Origin: Rattus norvegicus
Taxonomy: Eukaryota > Chordata > Mammalia > Rodentia > Muridae
Length of the DNA stretch: 64,000 nucleotides
Assembly: GCF_036323735.1 (NCBI RefSeq)
Contig: NC_086034.1
Coordinates: 30,210,939 to 30,274,938 of the forward strand
Reading direction: 5' to 3'
Both the position numbers and the translations under genes were made by a program. Of the stretch, positions 46,812 through 58,976 are shown piece after piece. Numbering within the stretch: position 1 is the first letter of the stretch; every line of letters starts with the position of its first letter. Under the pieces are notes generated by a model, which did not search any database, was not told where the DNA came from, and saw only the letters and a program-made list of their open reading frames with translations.

Positions 46812-47304
46812 CAAACAGATGGGCCTCATGAGAGATACTGCCTGAGTTGACAGCAAGCCTACAGCCAACATCAAATTAAATGGAGAGCAACTCAAAGCAA
46901 TTCCAGTAAAATCAGGAACAAAACAACATTGTCTGCTCTTTCCATATCTACTCAATACAGAACTTGAAGTTTTAGCCAGAACAAGGGAAAAACTGGAGGA
47001 GATCAAGGGGACAGAAATTGAAAAGAAAGATGCTATGGTAACATATATAAGGAAGCCTAAAATTTCCATTAGGAAACTGTTACAGCCAATAAACACTTTC
47101 AGAAATGTGGCTGTATATAAGATAAGCTCAAAACAAGAAATTAATAGCCTTCCTATAATATACAAACAAATGGACTGAGAAAGAAATCATGGCAATAACC
47201 CTTTATAGTCAACTTTGATAACATAAAATATCTTGGTTTAACTCTAACCAAGCAAGTGAAAGACTTGTCCGATAAAAACTTCAAGTCTTTTAAGAAAGGA
47301 ATTG
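46812..47304 (+). pseudogene. Old L1 ORF2 fragment (RT region), plus strand
   Basis: The text matches ORF2 from just before the RT active site to beyond LGLTLTKQVKDL, with indels and stops. The segment that should encode FADD is damaged by a local deletion. Truncated on both sides, with no tail. Confidence 0.75.
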
Positions 47305-48060
47305 AAAGTCTGCAGGTCTCCCATGAGATCAACTGCAACCAGGGACCCAGGGGAGACCCCGCCCAAATTATCATCCCAGCTGGTATCCCCACAGAGCCCA
47401 ACAGACTTGGGACCTCTCCCCTCCAGAAAAACCCTCCTCCCTTTCAGTCTGCCCCTCTGTCAGTGGGGCAGATCAGTGTGTCTGCCCCTCTCCCCACCCC
47501 AGTCTGCAGGTCTCCCAGGAGATCGGTACCAACAGGAACACAGGAGGCCAGTTAACACCAGAGATAACCATTCACAAGTTAGCAAAGGAAATTATATCCA
47601 GAAGAAACTGCAAAGCTCTACAAATTGCCGTGTCCATGGAAACAGGAAGTCAAGGGAATATCACTAGAAATTCTTTGGTGCTTTTGTCTTTATGAAGTCA
47701 GACAAAAGATGATTAGCAAAGAAGGCAAAGCAAACCAATGCCATGTGTTGTCAGCAAAGATCAGTGTCAGCAAAACCCAAAGAAGAGGAAAGAGTGGCAA
47801 GGTGAGTCAATGCTACAGTCTTGTCCACTGTCTGTTGTGTTATACTTCTACCCTTCTCAAACATCAGAGGTTCTCTCAAACATCTGTTCTAGTAAAACAT
47901 CACATGCCCCTTTCCAGATAGCTTCCAGAAAAACACCATGTGTCTTCTCACGTGTCTGCCTCAGCAAAAACATCCTTTCATGAGACAGTTTCCAGAAAAA
48001 CATCACATGACACAACTGAGTCTCCAAAGAAACTACTTCAGTCTAATGAGTTAGAAACTG
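47305..48060 (+). repeat. Composite repeated block, family not recognised
   Basis: The sequence tctgcaggtctccca occurs at about 47309 and again at about 47502. A stretch reading cagagataacc near 47560 resembles the end of rodent L1 5'UTRs, so part may be L1 5'UTR joined to the ORF2 piece at 47304. From about 47820 onward a motif around tccagaaaaacac and catcacatg recurs several times up to 48020, as in some LTR or L1 5' regions. Open frames here (47256-47921) are not protein-like. Confidence 0.4.
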
Positions 48061-48852
48061 AAAAAAAAATTGATAGAATAGGGCAAAATTAAACATTTCA
48101 AAACACTGTATATGCTCATAAATATTTATAATACAGAACATTTAGATAAAGTAAGTGGCATGAAGATTGGATTTCTAAAAAAATAAAATGATCAAAATGA
48201 TCATAATTGATTTAAAAATAGAGAAAAGTCAAGTACTTATAAAAACAGAGCCCCCAGCTTACAGAGACCTTATATATGAAAGAAACTTCACTGATGGAGA
48301 AGTCTTTCTCTTCAGATTTCCACAACTCAGAGGAGTAAGATGTAAAACAGAGGTGAGACTGGAGTTGAAGTTGGCTGTGCTCCACACTGCTGACCCCAGC
48401 ATCTCATGCTCTTAGCTCTCAGCTCTCTGCAGTATTCATGAAAGCAGCAGAAAACCCTGTGATTTCAAGTGTTAAAACCCATGCAAACATTTGCAAAAGG
48501 TCTGGACATTGGGCTTTTCTTACCAGAGTCTGGGCAAGCCACAGAGCAAACTAGCCAATGCGTTTGGATGAATAGTGCTTGGCTGGCAGATACAAGGAAG
48601 CTTTTTTGTTCTTCAACATACTGGTATTGTTGGGTTGGGCATAACTTCCCTCTCAGCCAACTGGACAAGCAGATAATGAAGTTAAGGAAAGAGATAGCAT
48701 GTCATATATGTGCTCTATAAAGTGCATATTAATATGTATTAACTATTCTTTGATTGTGAAGGAACCATATACAACTATTATCTTTATCAATATTGTACTC
48801 ATAAAAATATGAATAGGATAAGACAGAATAGGAAACATTGAACTGTGTCAAT
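48061..48852. other. Nothing recognised
   Basis: AT-rich. Short overlapping frames at 48188-48720 on both strands look like chance. Confidence 0.45.
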
Positions 48853-48911
48853 CCCTCCTCCTTCCTTCCTCCCTTCCTTCCTTCCTTCCTTCCTTCCTTC
48901 CTTCTTTCCTC
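48853..48911. repeat. CCTT microsatellite
   Basis: Tandem CCTT units on a pyrimidine strand. Confidence 0.95.
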
Positions 48912-49192
48912 CCTATCCTTAGGGATGGTGATACATGTGTGGTAGGTGTCACCATCTCAAGTGCACATAGGTGTGTCTCCTACGTGATTTTAGATACAAT
49001 GGAGTCGACAGTGGCAATGCTTTATGGTTAGTCAAATACTTTATGAATAAATTACATCTCCAGCCTAGACTACTCTTCATTTTGTGATAATGCAGTCATT
49101 TTTGGAGTTCTAGGCTAGCAAAACAATTAGCAAATGGATGATTATAGATTATAGAAGCACACAATTCCTCACCTATGATCTTTTATATACAA

Positions 49193-49249
49193 TATATGTA
49201 TGTATATGATATATATATATACATATATATGTATATATATATATATATC
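49193..49249. repeat. TA-rich microsatellite
   Basis: TA units with TG interruptions. Confidence 0.9.
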
Positions 49250-49468
49250 TGGCATACAAGCATTAGATTTCATTGTGATTATTTTAAAACAAGGTTGCTT
49301 ACTGATCTCACCTCCCTTCTCCCTCAGCCCTTTGCTTCGTTCTTGTATCTTTCGACTCAGAGTGACCTTTTTTCATCTTTTATTTAGCATGTGTTATTTA
49401 CTCTCTTCTTCTTCTTCAACATATCCAACCTCCCCACGATTGATTTATTGGGTCATGACCTATATTCA

Positions 49469-49526
49469 TGCACACACACGCACGCACGCACGCACGCACG
49501 CACCCATGCACGCATGTGCGTGCATG
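49469..49526. repeat. CACG tetranucleotide repeat
   Basis: CA units run into CACG units and degenerate GCATG ends. Unusual in keeping many CpGs. Confidence 0.92.
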
Positions 49527-50536
49527 TTAAAACCTGTGATCTGTACTTGAGAACGAACATGTATTACTTATTTTCCTAAGTATGGGTTATTTTACCTCCT
49601 ACAGTTTCCACATCCATTGTTTGTTTGTTTGTTTTTTTCAGCTTTTGTAATTTCATTTTTCTTTTTGGCTAAAGTGCTTTGAGAATTAAGCCGGAAATGG
49701 TATGACTGAACTGGCTTCATTGAGCTATTTTACCTTGTGAGTCAGGTTCTTTGGAGAGCAATAAAACAACAAACACCAATCATTTGTGCCATAGTGCATT
49801 TGAATAGCCTTGCTAAGAATTCTGAGTAATCAGAGACCTTCCAAGCGAGCAAGCCAGATGGCATGAAATGATGGCTTCTTAGACCTGAACAGTGGGATGC
49901 TGTTGCTTACTTCTCTATTGTCTTACGCCAGCGCCATCATCTGTCCTCTGCATGTGGTGTAAAGCTAAGTAATGTTGCTCCCGATGACAGGCTGGGCTGT
50001 GTCTCGAGTGCTTAAGAAGATTTCTTCCTTATGGAGAACTTTTGAGAACTAAGATCTCAGTCATTGAGTCCAGATTGTGAACTTGACACTTAGAAAGATC
50101 AAAGGGCAGACATACAGCTGAGATACCCACTGGATACCTGCCCGTCATGGAGAATGACAAGAGATTAAGAGGGTGTAGGTACGCTAGACATAAGGGTATA
50201 GGATGCTTCTGTGTGATCATTTAAATTAGATGACCCAGATAATTTATGCTAACAAACTAAAATATTTAATAAATTTAAATTTTTACATGAATTTGTTCAT
50301 TCTGTATAGTGTATTTAACTTAAATATATCAGTTAATTACTTAAAATTGTTTTTTTAAATTGCTCATTACAAAATTAGACACTGGACCCATATTGACCAA
50401 TATGTATGATGGAAAAGTGCTTATATAATATATATCTTATACATGCTAAGATTGTTTCATTTATCAAATTTCTGTCCAGTTAAAATAAATTAAGCACAAT
50501 GGGAAACTGTATCCACAACTGTACATCCAGAATTAT
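49527..50536. other. Nothing recognised
   Basis: AT-rich sequence leading to the L1 insertion site. No gene or named repeat. Confidence 0.5.
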
Positions 50537-50549
50537 TTAGACTAAATTT
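50537..50549. repeat. Target-site duplication, left copy (transducing L1)
   Basis: The 13-bp sequence ttagactaaattt abuts the distal A run and is identical to 51951-51963. Confidence 0.72.
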
Positions 50550-50554
50550 TTTTT

Positions 50555-51950
50555 CATAGACTCCTTTTTAATTGTTATCATTGTACATAATACATGTATA
50601 CATAGACATACATGTGTGCACACACATGTATCCGTTTAGTATTGCTCTTAAGTACATGCAGTCAAGGATAAACCCTTGCAATTGGACACCTATATGGAAG
50701 CTCGTCCCTGGAGGAAGCTAATTTCTCCTTTTCCCATCAGCTGCTGATCACTTGTAGCTCTTCACGTAGGTGTGAGAACATGTGAAATTTCCTTTGTCTA
50801 TGCTTCCATTCCAACTGGTGCTAGTCTTTTTCCAGTAGCTGTACTGTTGAAATCTGATGGTTTTGTTTTACTGCTCATATCTAGGAGACGGTCTTCAGCA
50901 ACAAATGTCCTGGGCCTTTTGCTTCATACTTTCTTGCCTCCTCTTCCCCAGTGTTCCCTGAATCTTTTTTTTTCTCCATCTTTATTAACTTGGGTATTTC
51001 TCATTTACATTTCGATTGTTATTCCCTTTCCCTGTTTCCAGGCCAACATCCCCCTCTCCCTCCCCCTCCCCTTCCTTATGGGTGTTCCCCGCCCCATCCT
51101 CCCCCCATTGCCGCCCTCCCCCCAACAATCATGATCACTGGGGGTTCAGTCTTGACAGGACCCAGGGCTTCCCCTTCCACTGGTGCTCTTACTAGGCTAT
51201 TCATTGCTACCTATGAGGTTGGAGTCCAGGGTCAGTCCATGTATAGTCTTTAGGTAGTGGCTTAGTCCCTGGAAGCTCTGGTTGCTTGGCATTGTTGTAC
51301 ATATGGGGTCTCGAGCCCTTTCAAGCTCTTCCAGTTCTTTCTAAGATTCCTTCAATGGGGTCCCGTTCTCAGTTCAGTGGTTTGCTGCTGGGATTTGCCT
51401 ATGTATTTGCCGTATTCTGGCTGTGTCTCTCAGGAGAGATCTACATCCGGTTCCTGTCGGCCTGCACTTCTTTGCTTCATCCATCTTGTTATTTGGATGG
51501 CTGTATATGTATGGGCCACATATGGGGCAGGCTCTGAATGGGTGTTCCTTCTGCCTCTGCTCTAAACTTTGCCTCCCTATTCCCTCCCAAGGGTATTCTT
51601 CTTCCCCCTTTAAAGGAGTAGTGAAGCATTCACATTTTGGTCATCCTTCTTGATTTTCATGTGTTCTGTGCATCTAGGGTAATTCAAGCATTTGGGCTAA
51701 TAGCCACTTATCAATGAGTGCATACCATGTGTGTTTTTTGGTGATTGGGTTACCTCACTCTGGATGATATTTTCCAGTTCCATCCATTTGCCTATGAATT
51801 TCATAAAGTCATTGTTTATGATAGCTGAGTAATATTCCATTGTGTAGATATACCACATTTTCTGTATCCATTCCTCTGTTGAAGGGCATCTGGGTTCTTT
51901 CCAGCTTCTGGCTATTATAAATAAGGCTGCTATGAACATAGTGTAGCATG
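50555..51950 (-). mobile_element. 5'-truncated L1 with a probable 3' transduction
   Basis: The L1 part (50974-51950, minus strand) holds the last stretch of ORF2 and the whole 3'UTR, closely similar to the full-length copy at 36.4 kb. It has its own AATAAA (50981-50986) and a 9-bp A run (T run 50965-50973). Beyond that run lie 410 bp that are not part of this L1 3' end (50555-50964), ending in a second 8-bp A run (T run 50547-50554). An ATTAAA signal (50567-50572) sits 12 nt upstream of that second tail. A 13-bp direct repeat, ttagactaaattt, lies at 50537-50549 and 51951-51963, exactly at the outer ends. The whole 1.4 kb therefore appears to have inserted as one unit: an L1 transcript that read past its weak signal and carried flanking DNA along. 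The flanking DNA itself resembles an old Lx-type L1 3'UTR. Confidence 0.75.
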
Positions 51951-51963
51951 TTAGACTAAATTT
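51951..51963. repeat. Target-site duplication, right copy (transducing L1)
   Basis: The 13-bp sequence ttagactaaattt begins at the base where similarity to ORF2 ends, marking the 5' truncation point. Confidence 0.72.
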
Positions 51964-52486
51964 CTTATTAAAAGCAAAACAAAACAAAAGGAAGGACAAA
52001 AAGGAAGAGAGGAAGCTGAGGTAGGGGGGAAAGGGAAAAACAGGAGGGAGAGAGAGCAAGTGATAAGACAAAGACAACAAAAGAGTCAAGCCACGTGTGG
52101 AAAACTTTAAAATTAAACCTTGACTTATATTTATTACAGAAATAAAACCATTTTGATTATTGTGAAGGTTGAATTTATCCAGTGAACACTTAAAAACATA
52201 ATAAAATTACCCAATGCTCAAACATAAGAAAAGTACACAGGGGGTAATAACTACATGCATGTACACATGACATGTCTCCCAGGGTTTCATAATCATGTGC
52301 ATTATATGTGCTATATATGTATATGTATACAACATGCCTGTGAAAAACCATTAGTAGCTATTGTGTCTCACAAGTGGACTCCTGAGCAGAAGGTCTGAAA
52401 TTTGTCAAATGATTGCGATTCAGTTCTATTAAATATATTTACACCAGAAAATATGCCTATATAATACATATCTTGTGTGTGTGTGT

Positions 52487-52517
<31 letters not shown>

Positions 52518-53662
52518 TATAAATCTCCAAATAAACATTATTTGATCAAGGAGTATTTGTTACCTTTTTTAAGGATGAATTTTTTTATATATAAAACTCT
52601 TTGGCTTAAGGTAAATTTGCTGAGAATGTGTGATGGGGTTTGTTTGATCGTCTGAGCCCCACTCTGAAAATTATAGTTATTACAAGAAAAATTACAAGGT
52701 GAGTAGTATTCAGTGGTAGCTGTTATGAACATGTTAATACACTGAGTGTGCTAGAGTACTTGTTATAAAGAATACTCATTGGAAATATACTTTACAATGG
52801 AATATTTATAAATGGCTGTTCAATGTCCTAGAACTACCGTTGTAATGACCATTGACTCATACCAGCTACTCTGTGCTTTAGAGTTTAAAATTGAGATGTT
52901 TACATTTACTCTTACCTGTTTATGCATTTGCATTTTAAACTGAAGTTATATTTACTTCATTAGCGTTTTTAATTGGAGAGAAACATATGTTTTATAAAAT
53001 TAGTCAGGCTGTAGAGTATAATTGAAACATTCTATAATTTGAGCAGGTAGCTTACAAAAACGTTTGCTGCAAAACATGCATGGGTTGATTACATTTTCTT
53101 ACCGGTGTATGTGGCAGAGGTATCTGTCTTTCACTGAAGCTGATTTCACAGTGGCATTTACATTTTTACCCTTGTTCATTTCATTTTTAATTCTTTAGTA
53201 ACAGAAGATACACTGGTGATTAATAAAATGTCTATTAGAACATTAAGATATGTAAGTCATCTCAAACTGTAATCAGGAAAGAGTGAGTAAAGGTTCTCTG
53301 AGCGGAGGTAACTGTTTTCCTATGTTTTTCCAGAGTTCCTCCTGTAAGGACACAGACTCTGTAAAGAAATTTATGTTGGCTGATAACTGGATCTCACTAG
53401 AGGTTGTAGGATGTCCAAAGGCTGACCAGCTGACAGGGACACAGCTGCTTATGTTTCTCTGTGTAAGCAGGCTCTTTGTACATCGGGGGAATGCCTCAGA
53501 AGGTGGGCCAGTTAGGAAGTCATGACTTTGCAACACATTAGTGCCACTTAGTGCCTGACTATTGCGCTGTTCCAGGGTTTGAAATTAAAGAGTTTCAGGG
53601 CAGATGAGATAGGGGGAGTTCCAGGTAGTATGGATGAACAGACAAGTGCTGGTGTGTGTGTG
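51964..53662. other. Mostly unassigned
   Basis: A purine-rich patch follows the L1 (51968-52080), and a TG repeat lies at 52472-52516. The two overlapping opposite frames at 53273-53536 are not family-like. Confidence 0.45.
52472..52516. repeat. TG microsatellite
   Basis: TG tract with one TTG interruption. Confidence 0.95.
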
Positions 53663-53663
53663 G

Positions 53664-53736
<73 letters not shown>
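53663..53736. repeat. GA microsatellite
   Basis: Long, nearly pure purine tract. Confidence 0.95.
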
Positions 53737-53737
<1 letters not shown>

Positions 53738-56700
53738 CATTGTTGCTCATAAAGACCTTAGAGCAAAGCAAGCTCTAGAGGGTTGGTCCAGTCTCTTAAG
53801 CAGGGGCTTCCTCATATTGAGATCAAGAGCTTCCATTATGATTGTGTCTTCTTTATTTTAGGGAGGACCAGAGACATTTAATAAACATCACGGTCAATTA
53901 GAGGTGTTCAGCACATATGACACCAATGCTTCAGAGTCTTAACCACTTTGCTAGAAAACTGGCAAATGCTGTGCTATCCTTAATAGCAGCGGCATTTCCC
54001 ACGCGTGTGTATGTCTTTGATGATTTTATTCCTCACGTTCCGGTCGCCGTTCATACACATCCTTAAACGTTCAAACTCCAACACAGAACTTAAGACAGGT
54101 AGTCTTTGCTGGTCTTAAGTAGATGATTAAAAAAACAAATCAATGTTGAAAACACATGCAAAATCCCTCTCACACACAATGTTATCGGTGTGCCCCTGCT
54201 GAGTCCCCTGGAGAACATTTAAATGGAAAATACTCTCACAAATTTACCTTGACATGAGTAACAATACGGTGATATAATTAATTTCACGGAAAATACATTT
54301 TTGAAAGTTGAGAAAATCTGACTGCCTTTGGTAAAATTCAAAAGCCACGGGGTTTCTTATGCATGCAAACATTAACCATTATAAGGCTCATGGTTCCTAT
54401 TGAAAGAAATCTAGTTTCACTGTAAGCTCTATTTAGATAGATTAAAATTTATCTTTATATTATTCACTTTGATGTTTGCTATTTGGAAAAAAATGACATA
54501 TTAGAAACAACCAAGTGTGGAACCAAAGTAGTATCTTGACTTATGGGTTTAAGAACACCACAATATGTAACTGATCCACTATGCTTTAGGATACGTAAGA
54601 TCAATAATTAGGGTGATTGGTATCCACGTTTCCATGTCATCCATATCTTTCTGTTTCATGGCCATTCTATTTTTCCTTTAATGTATGCCCTGAGAACTGC
54701 AGTGTCTGTCTACTAGGGCGCGGAAATAAAAGTTGCTAGTAAACGCTCCCTGTACATATTGGATTAATTGCACTACTAATTGCTTTCCTGTTTTACTAGT
54801 AATTAAGAGCACACAGCTTCAGTTTCTCAGCATGTGGTCTGACCATTTCAGAGTAAGTCATAAACCTTGCACTAAATAATAGTACAGTGAAAGGCACAGA
54901 CAATTTCCATTCCTTGTAGCAATTGTTACTACAGACTCAGAGAGCAAAGAGAATTGTCTCATTCAGCGGGTTCTCCAGAAATATGCAAATACGTAGTTAC
55001 TTCTGGACATTATTAGTGTAATATTTTTCAAAGGGAGATGTACTTAGAAATTGTTCTAGCAACAGGATTGAATTCCTTTTTATCTAAATGTTGAGATAAA
55101 AAAGAACGCGTAGTCTTTTTTCAAATCCTTCTGAAGACTGAAGATCAGAGGGAGGGAGGGGGAGGGCAGGGGGAGGAAAGGGAAAGGAGAAGAGAGAGAC
55201 AGACAGAGATTTAGAGACACAGAGACAATGGGTTCTGCGCTCCCAAACTTTGGCATTTCAAAGGTGTGATGGTGGCTAGAAAGCGCTAGGTATACCTTTT
55301 CCTGAAACTAAATTTAAATTTAAAAAACCATGGAAATGGTCCAGAAATGTTAGCATTCTCCCCCTAGCAAAAACTCAAACCGCCATGCCCATCTATAATA
55401 GTTAGATAATTGGGGATCAAAACCTTGGCTGGGTAATTAGCTCTTGCAGCTTGGCTCTCCTGTGCACACTGGCAAGGCAGCATGGGTAGCCGCCCCACTG
55501 ACTCTAGAGAGGAATAGAACCACCATTACATCACTGATTTGTTTTCTCAATTGTGCTCAGCTTTACAGGGCTTCTTTCCCACCTTGGATTGTCACACTCA
55601 GAGTAAATCCAAACGAAACGTTTTCTGCAAGAGTCGAGGGAGAAGTAAACCATGAACAAAATTGTCCCCTCTGAGTTGAGGATGCTCCTATGTCTCTGGG
55701 TTTTAGAGCTGGTGTTGTGGCTTGAGAATAAACTCTATGCACACATTCTAGGGACATTAATGTCGTTAAAGTGGTCTAAAGATGAAAAGCAATAGTTATA
55801 TAAACAAGCACACTTCAGACATTCTGTATTGGTTTAGTTTTATAGTGTAAAATTAGTGTTTTAGTGGTTGGAAAAGCCACCCCAAAATGAGTTACAATGC
55901 CTGAAGATGAAGGCCAAGGTCATTATTTATTGCCCCTTAAAAGCCTAGTGCAGTTTACAAAATAAATCTGGCTAGATCCCAGAGCTAAGTTGGGAACAGA
56001 ATGGAGAGTTTAGAAATACAGAAAAGCTAGTGTCCAAGTGCAGCTGTGTACGATGAATAGAGTTAAATCAGTCATAAAGTAACTTGGTGATTTTATAATG
56101 CATCATTAAAAGGAAGTCACACAAATTTTAAATATATAGTAAGCAGTTATGCAACAACTTACTTAGGAGGCTAGTAAACAATGCTCGTTTCTAAATTTCT
56201 TTCATTTTAAAACCCTGTGTGTTTATTTACTATAAGCTGTTTAATTTGAGAAACCCAAACTGTCAGAGACTAGCTTTACCAAAAGTAAACTAATACAATC
56301 AACGGTACTATTACTTGACATTCTTTTTATCTGAAAAATAAACCTCGTTTCTGACAATTTGTTCATAAGTAATGATTATTAATGGACTTTCAGAGTCTGA
56401 ATGGATTAGTGGCGCCCTTATGGAGAGGCATCATTTGAGAACAGAAAAATGGGTGATTATAACAGCCACTGAGCTCTTATAAAGCTGGCTTTATGCTGAG
56501 TGGCTGAACTATTCACCTCATTTGCCTCTCAGTCACCATACATGCTGTTGCTGTTTATCTTAAGTGCCTTATGAAGGTCCATGTGTTAAAATTTTGTCCC
56601 CAGTGTGATGTTAGTGGAATGTATGGGGATATCTACAGGTCACCAATAGTGCCCTTAAAAGAGAGAGTGGGACACTAATAATTTCATTTTTCTATGTTTC

Positions 56701-57566
56701 TATTCCTCAACTTTTGGGTGAGCAATTCCCTTCCTCTGTTATATATCATAACCACTAGCACCAAAAGTAACAAAGATAACTGGTTAAATACTGAAAATTC
56801 CAAAGCTTTGAGTCCAAAGACCCTAAACAGATCTTTTCCTCTTTTAGAGTGATGGAAATCTGATTTATTCATGATTAAGTATTTTTTATTTAATGGTGGG
56901 GAGACATGAAATTAAGACAGATCAGAGGAACTCCGGTCTAGAGTAAAATCTAGGGTCACAAGGGGAATACTTCACACTGAAGCTCAAAGGGAACAGGTTG
57001 CAGTAGGTGCCAAAGGCTACTGGCATTGTCAGACATATTCTTTAGTGATCAGTGCTTGTAAGCGTTGTTAGCAGAAATGCTGAGCCCAATAAATGGCAAT
57101 CAGAGGACCTTGCAGAAGGTCAGAGTTAAATGGTGAAAAGAATGTGTTCAAGTATCACTTGTTCTTCCAATGCTTATTCTCCATCTTCAAAATAATACCA
57201 TATTGACAAGTAACTGGCATGTATCTGGTACAGTGCAATTTATGGCTTCTTGTCTTTTTAAAAAGATAAAACTATTCCATTCAACTCTTATTGCATTGGG
57301 GATTTATAGGAAGTATGTAGGCGGCTGTACTGGAAACTTCATGGCTATATTTTAATTGTTAAAGTAAGTACAATGGAATAGAACCCAAAGAACAAGTAAT
57401 CTCAGTGTCCCACAATGAGGGCACAGTAGTTACGAAGGGCATAACCACAAACCTCTAGGGAATACTGAAAGACTTAAAGGTCTCTGTTAAAACCAGCATC
57501 AAAACTAGGTATCAACAAAACAAAACAAAAATAAAAACAAACAACAACAAAAAAAACAAATTAAAA
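53737..57566. other. Repeat-poor AT-rich stretch
   Basis: Nearly 4 kb without a recognised transposon, apart from the GA-rich patch at 55146-55210. Blocks at 54730-55030 and 56220-56530 are rich in homeodomain-type TAAT/ATTA words and look like possible conserved non-coding sequence. No exon is supported. Confidence 0.45.
55146..55210. repeat. GA-rich low-complexity tract
   Basis: Imperfect GGGA/GAGA purine sequence. Confidence 0.85.
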
Positions 57567-58310
57567 TAGGGCACAGATCTAAACAGAATTTTAGAATGGG
57601 AAGCTCAAATGTCAGAGAAACATTTACAGGAATGGTCAACTTAGCAATCAGGGAAATGCAAATCAAAAGTACCTTGAGATTTCATCTTATACCAGTCAGA
57701 ATGACTAAGATCAGAAAAGTGACAGCTCATGCTGAGGACACTGTGGAGAAAAAGGAACACTCATCCAATGAAGGGCAAACTTGTGCAGTGACTACGGAAA
57801 TCAATGTGCCAGTTTCTCAGGAAGAAGGGAACTAGTCTATCTACCACGGACACTTGCTCAAATGTGTTCACAGCTGCATTATGTGTAATAGCCAGAAATG
57901 GGAAACAACCTAGATGTCCCTCAACAAAAGAATGGATAAAGAAAATGGGGCACATTTACACATTGTAATATTATTTGACCATTTTTAAAAAATGATGAAA
58001 TTACCAGGTAATTGGATAGAACTAGGAAAAAAAGTGATCCTGAGTGAAGTATTCCAGATACAAAATAGACAAATACGGTATGTATTCACTTTTATGCAGA
58101 TATTAGCTGTTAAGTCAATGATAACCAAGCTATAATCTATAGAACCACAGAGGTTAGGCATAAAGGGACTAAGGGGACAGGTAGATCTCTCAGGAAAGGG
58201 AAATAGAACAGACACCTATGAGTGAAGGAAGGTATGGAAGGGGAAGATCGGGTAGGGGGATGGGAGAAAGATGAAGGCAATATGGGGAGAAACAACTAAA
58301 ATTGAGGGCC
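57567..58310 (+). pseudogene. Older L1 (Lx-like), ORF2 3' part, left half
   Basis: Similarity to ORF2 begins near 57567 after an A-rich stretch (57517-57565). The frame at 57596-57835 reads IREMQIKSTLRFHL and RMTKI, the region before the Cys-rich motif, then decays. The stretch carries on through the ORF2 end and into the 3'UTR, and stops at 58310 where another repeat has inserted. The 3' half resumes at 58977. Confidence 0.75.
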
Positions 58311-58976
58311 TGTAAAAGTAACTTTTACTTGCCAGATGTAATTGTTGTCTTGGAAGCTGAATAAGCTCAGACTTTCTAGTCCTTTCTAAATTAGGGCTGG
58401 CTGATTCGACTCAGCTGTTCTGGCTCAAGCTCCTCTCCAAGCCGACTGATTCAGTCTGGCTTCTCTCAGCTTCTAACTGAATTGCTCTTCTTGGCCCCAA
58501 ACTAAATCTGGCTATTTGTTCTAATCTTCTGGTTCCTTCTTATCCTCCGGCTTCAATTGCCTCTGCTGACCTGCCTCTGCTGACCTGCCTCTGCTGACCT
58601 GCCTCTGCTGACCTGCCTCTGCATAAACTCGGGAACAAACACAGTTGCACTTCTCTGCACTCACTGCACTGACTCCCAACTCACTAGGTCAGCTTCACTG
58701 CACCGAACTCAACTGACTGAACAGAACTGACCACTCAGTCTCTCTTCCTGAACTGCTTTTAAGTGGCTTTTCTACCGAGAGTTGAGGTATCTTATCTCTG
58801 ACTTATGTTGTCAGATCGGTTTTTCTGATTCATTACTTTGTCTGCCCCTCAAGTAAACTTCATTGTTGGAGATTAAAGGTTTGTACTGAGACCATGTCTG
58901 GTTTCCAGCCAGATCACAAGACCTAGTTCTTTCAATGTGATCAGAGCAGCCATGTTGCTGGGTTAAAATTTCTCTG
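58311..58976. mobile_element. RMER-like rodent repeat inserted in the L1 (666 bp)
   Basis: The insert is flanked by 8-bp direct repeats, tgagggcc, at 58303-58310 and 58977-58984. Removing it and one repeat copy restores continuous L1 3'UTR. It begins with a short palindrome (gtaaaagt-aacttttac, 58312-58328) and contains a 14-bp minisatellite (58559-58622). The text resembles a common rodent family I would place near RMER1, but I cannot confirm the name. No coding potential is seen. Confidence 0.6.
58559..58622. repeat. 14-bp minisatellite, 4.6 units
   Basis: The unit gcctctgctgacct repeats four times without error, followed by 8 bp of a fifth copy. It lies within the RMER-like insertion. Confidence 0.9.

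Noticed and set aside
58559..58622. CRISPR-like short tandem repeat
   Set aside because: Units abut with no spacers and lie in a rodent transposon; a minisatellite.
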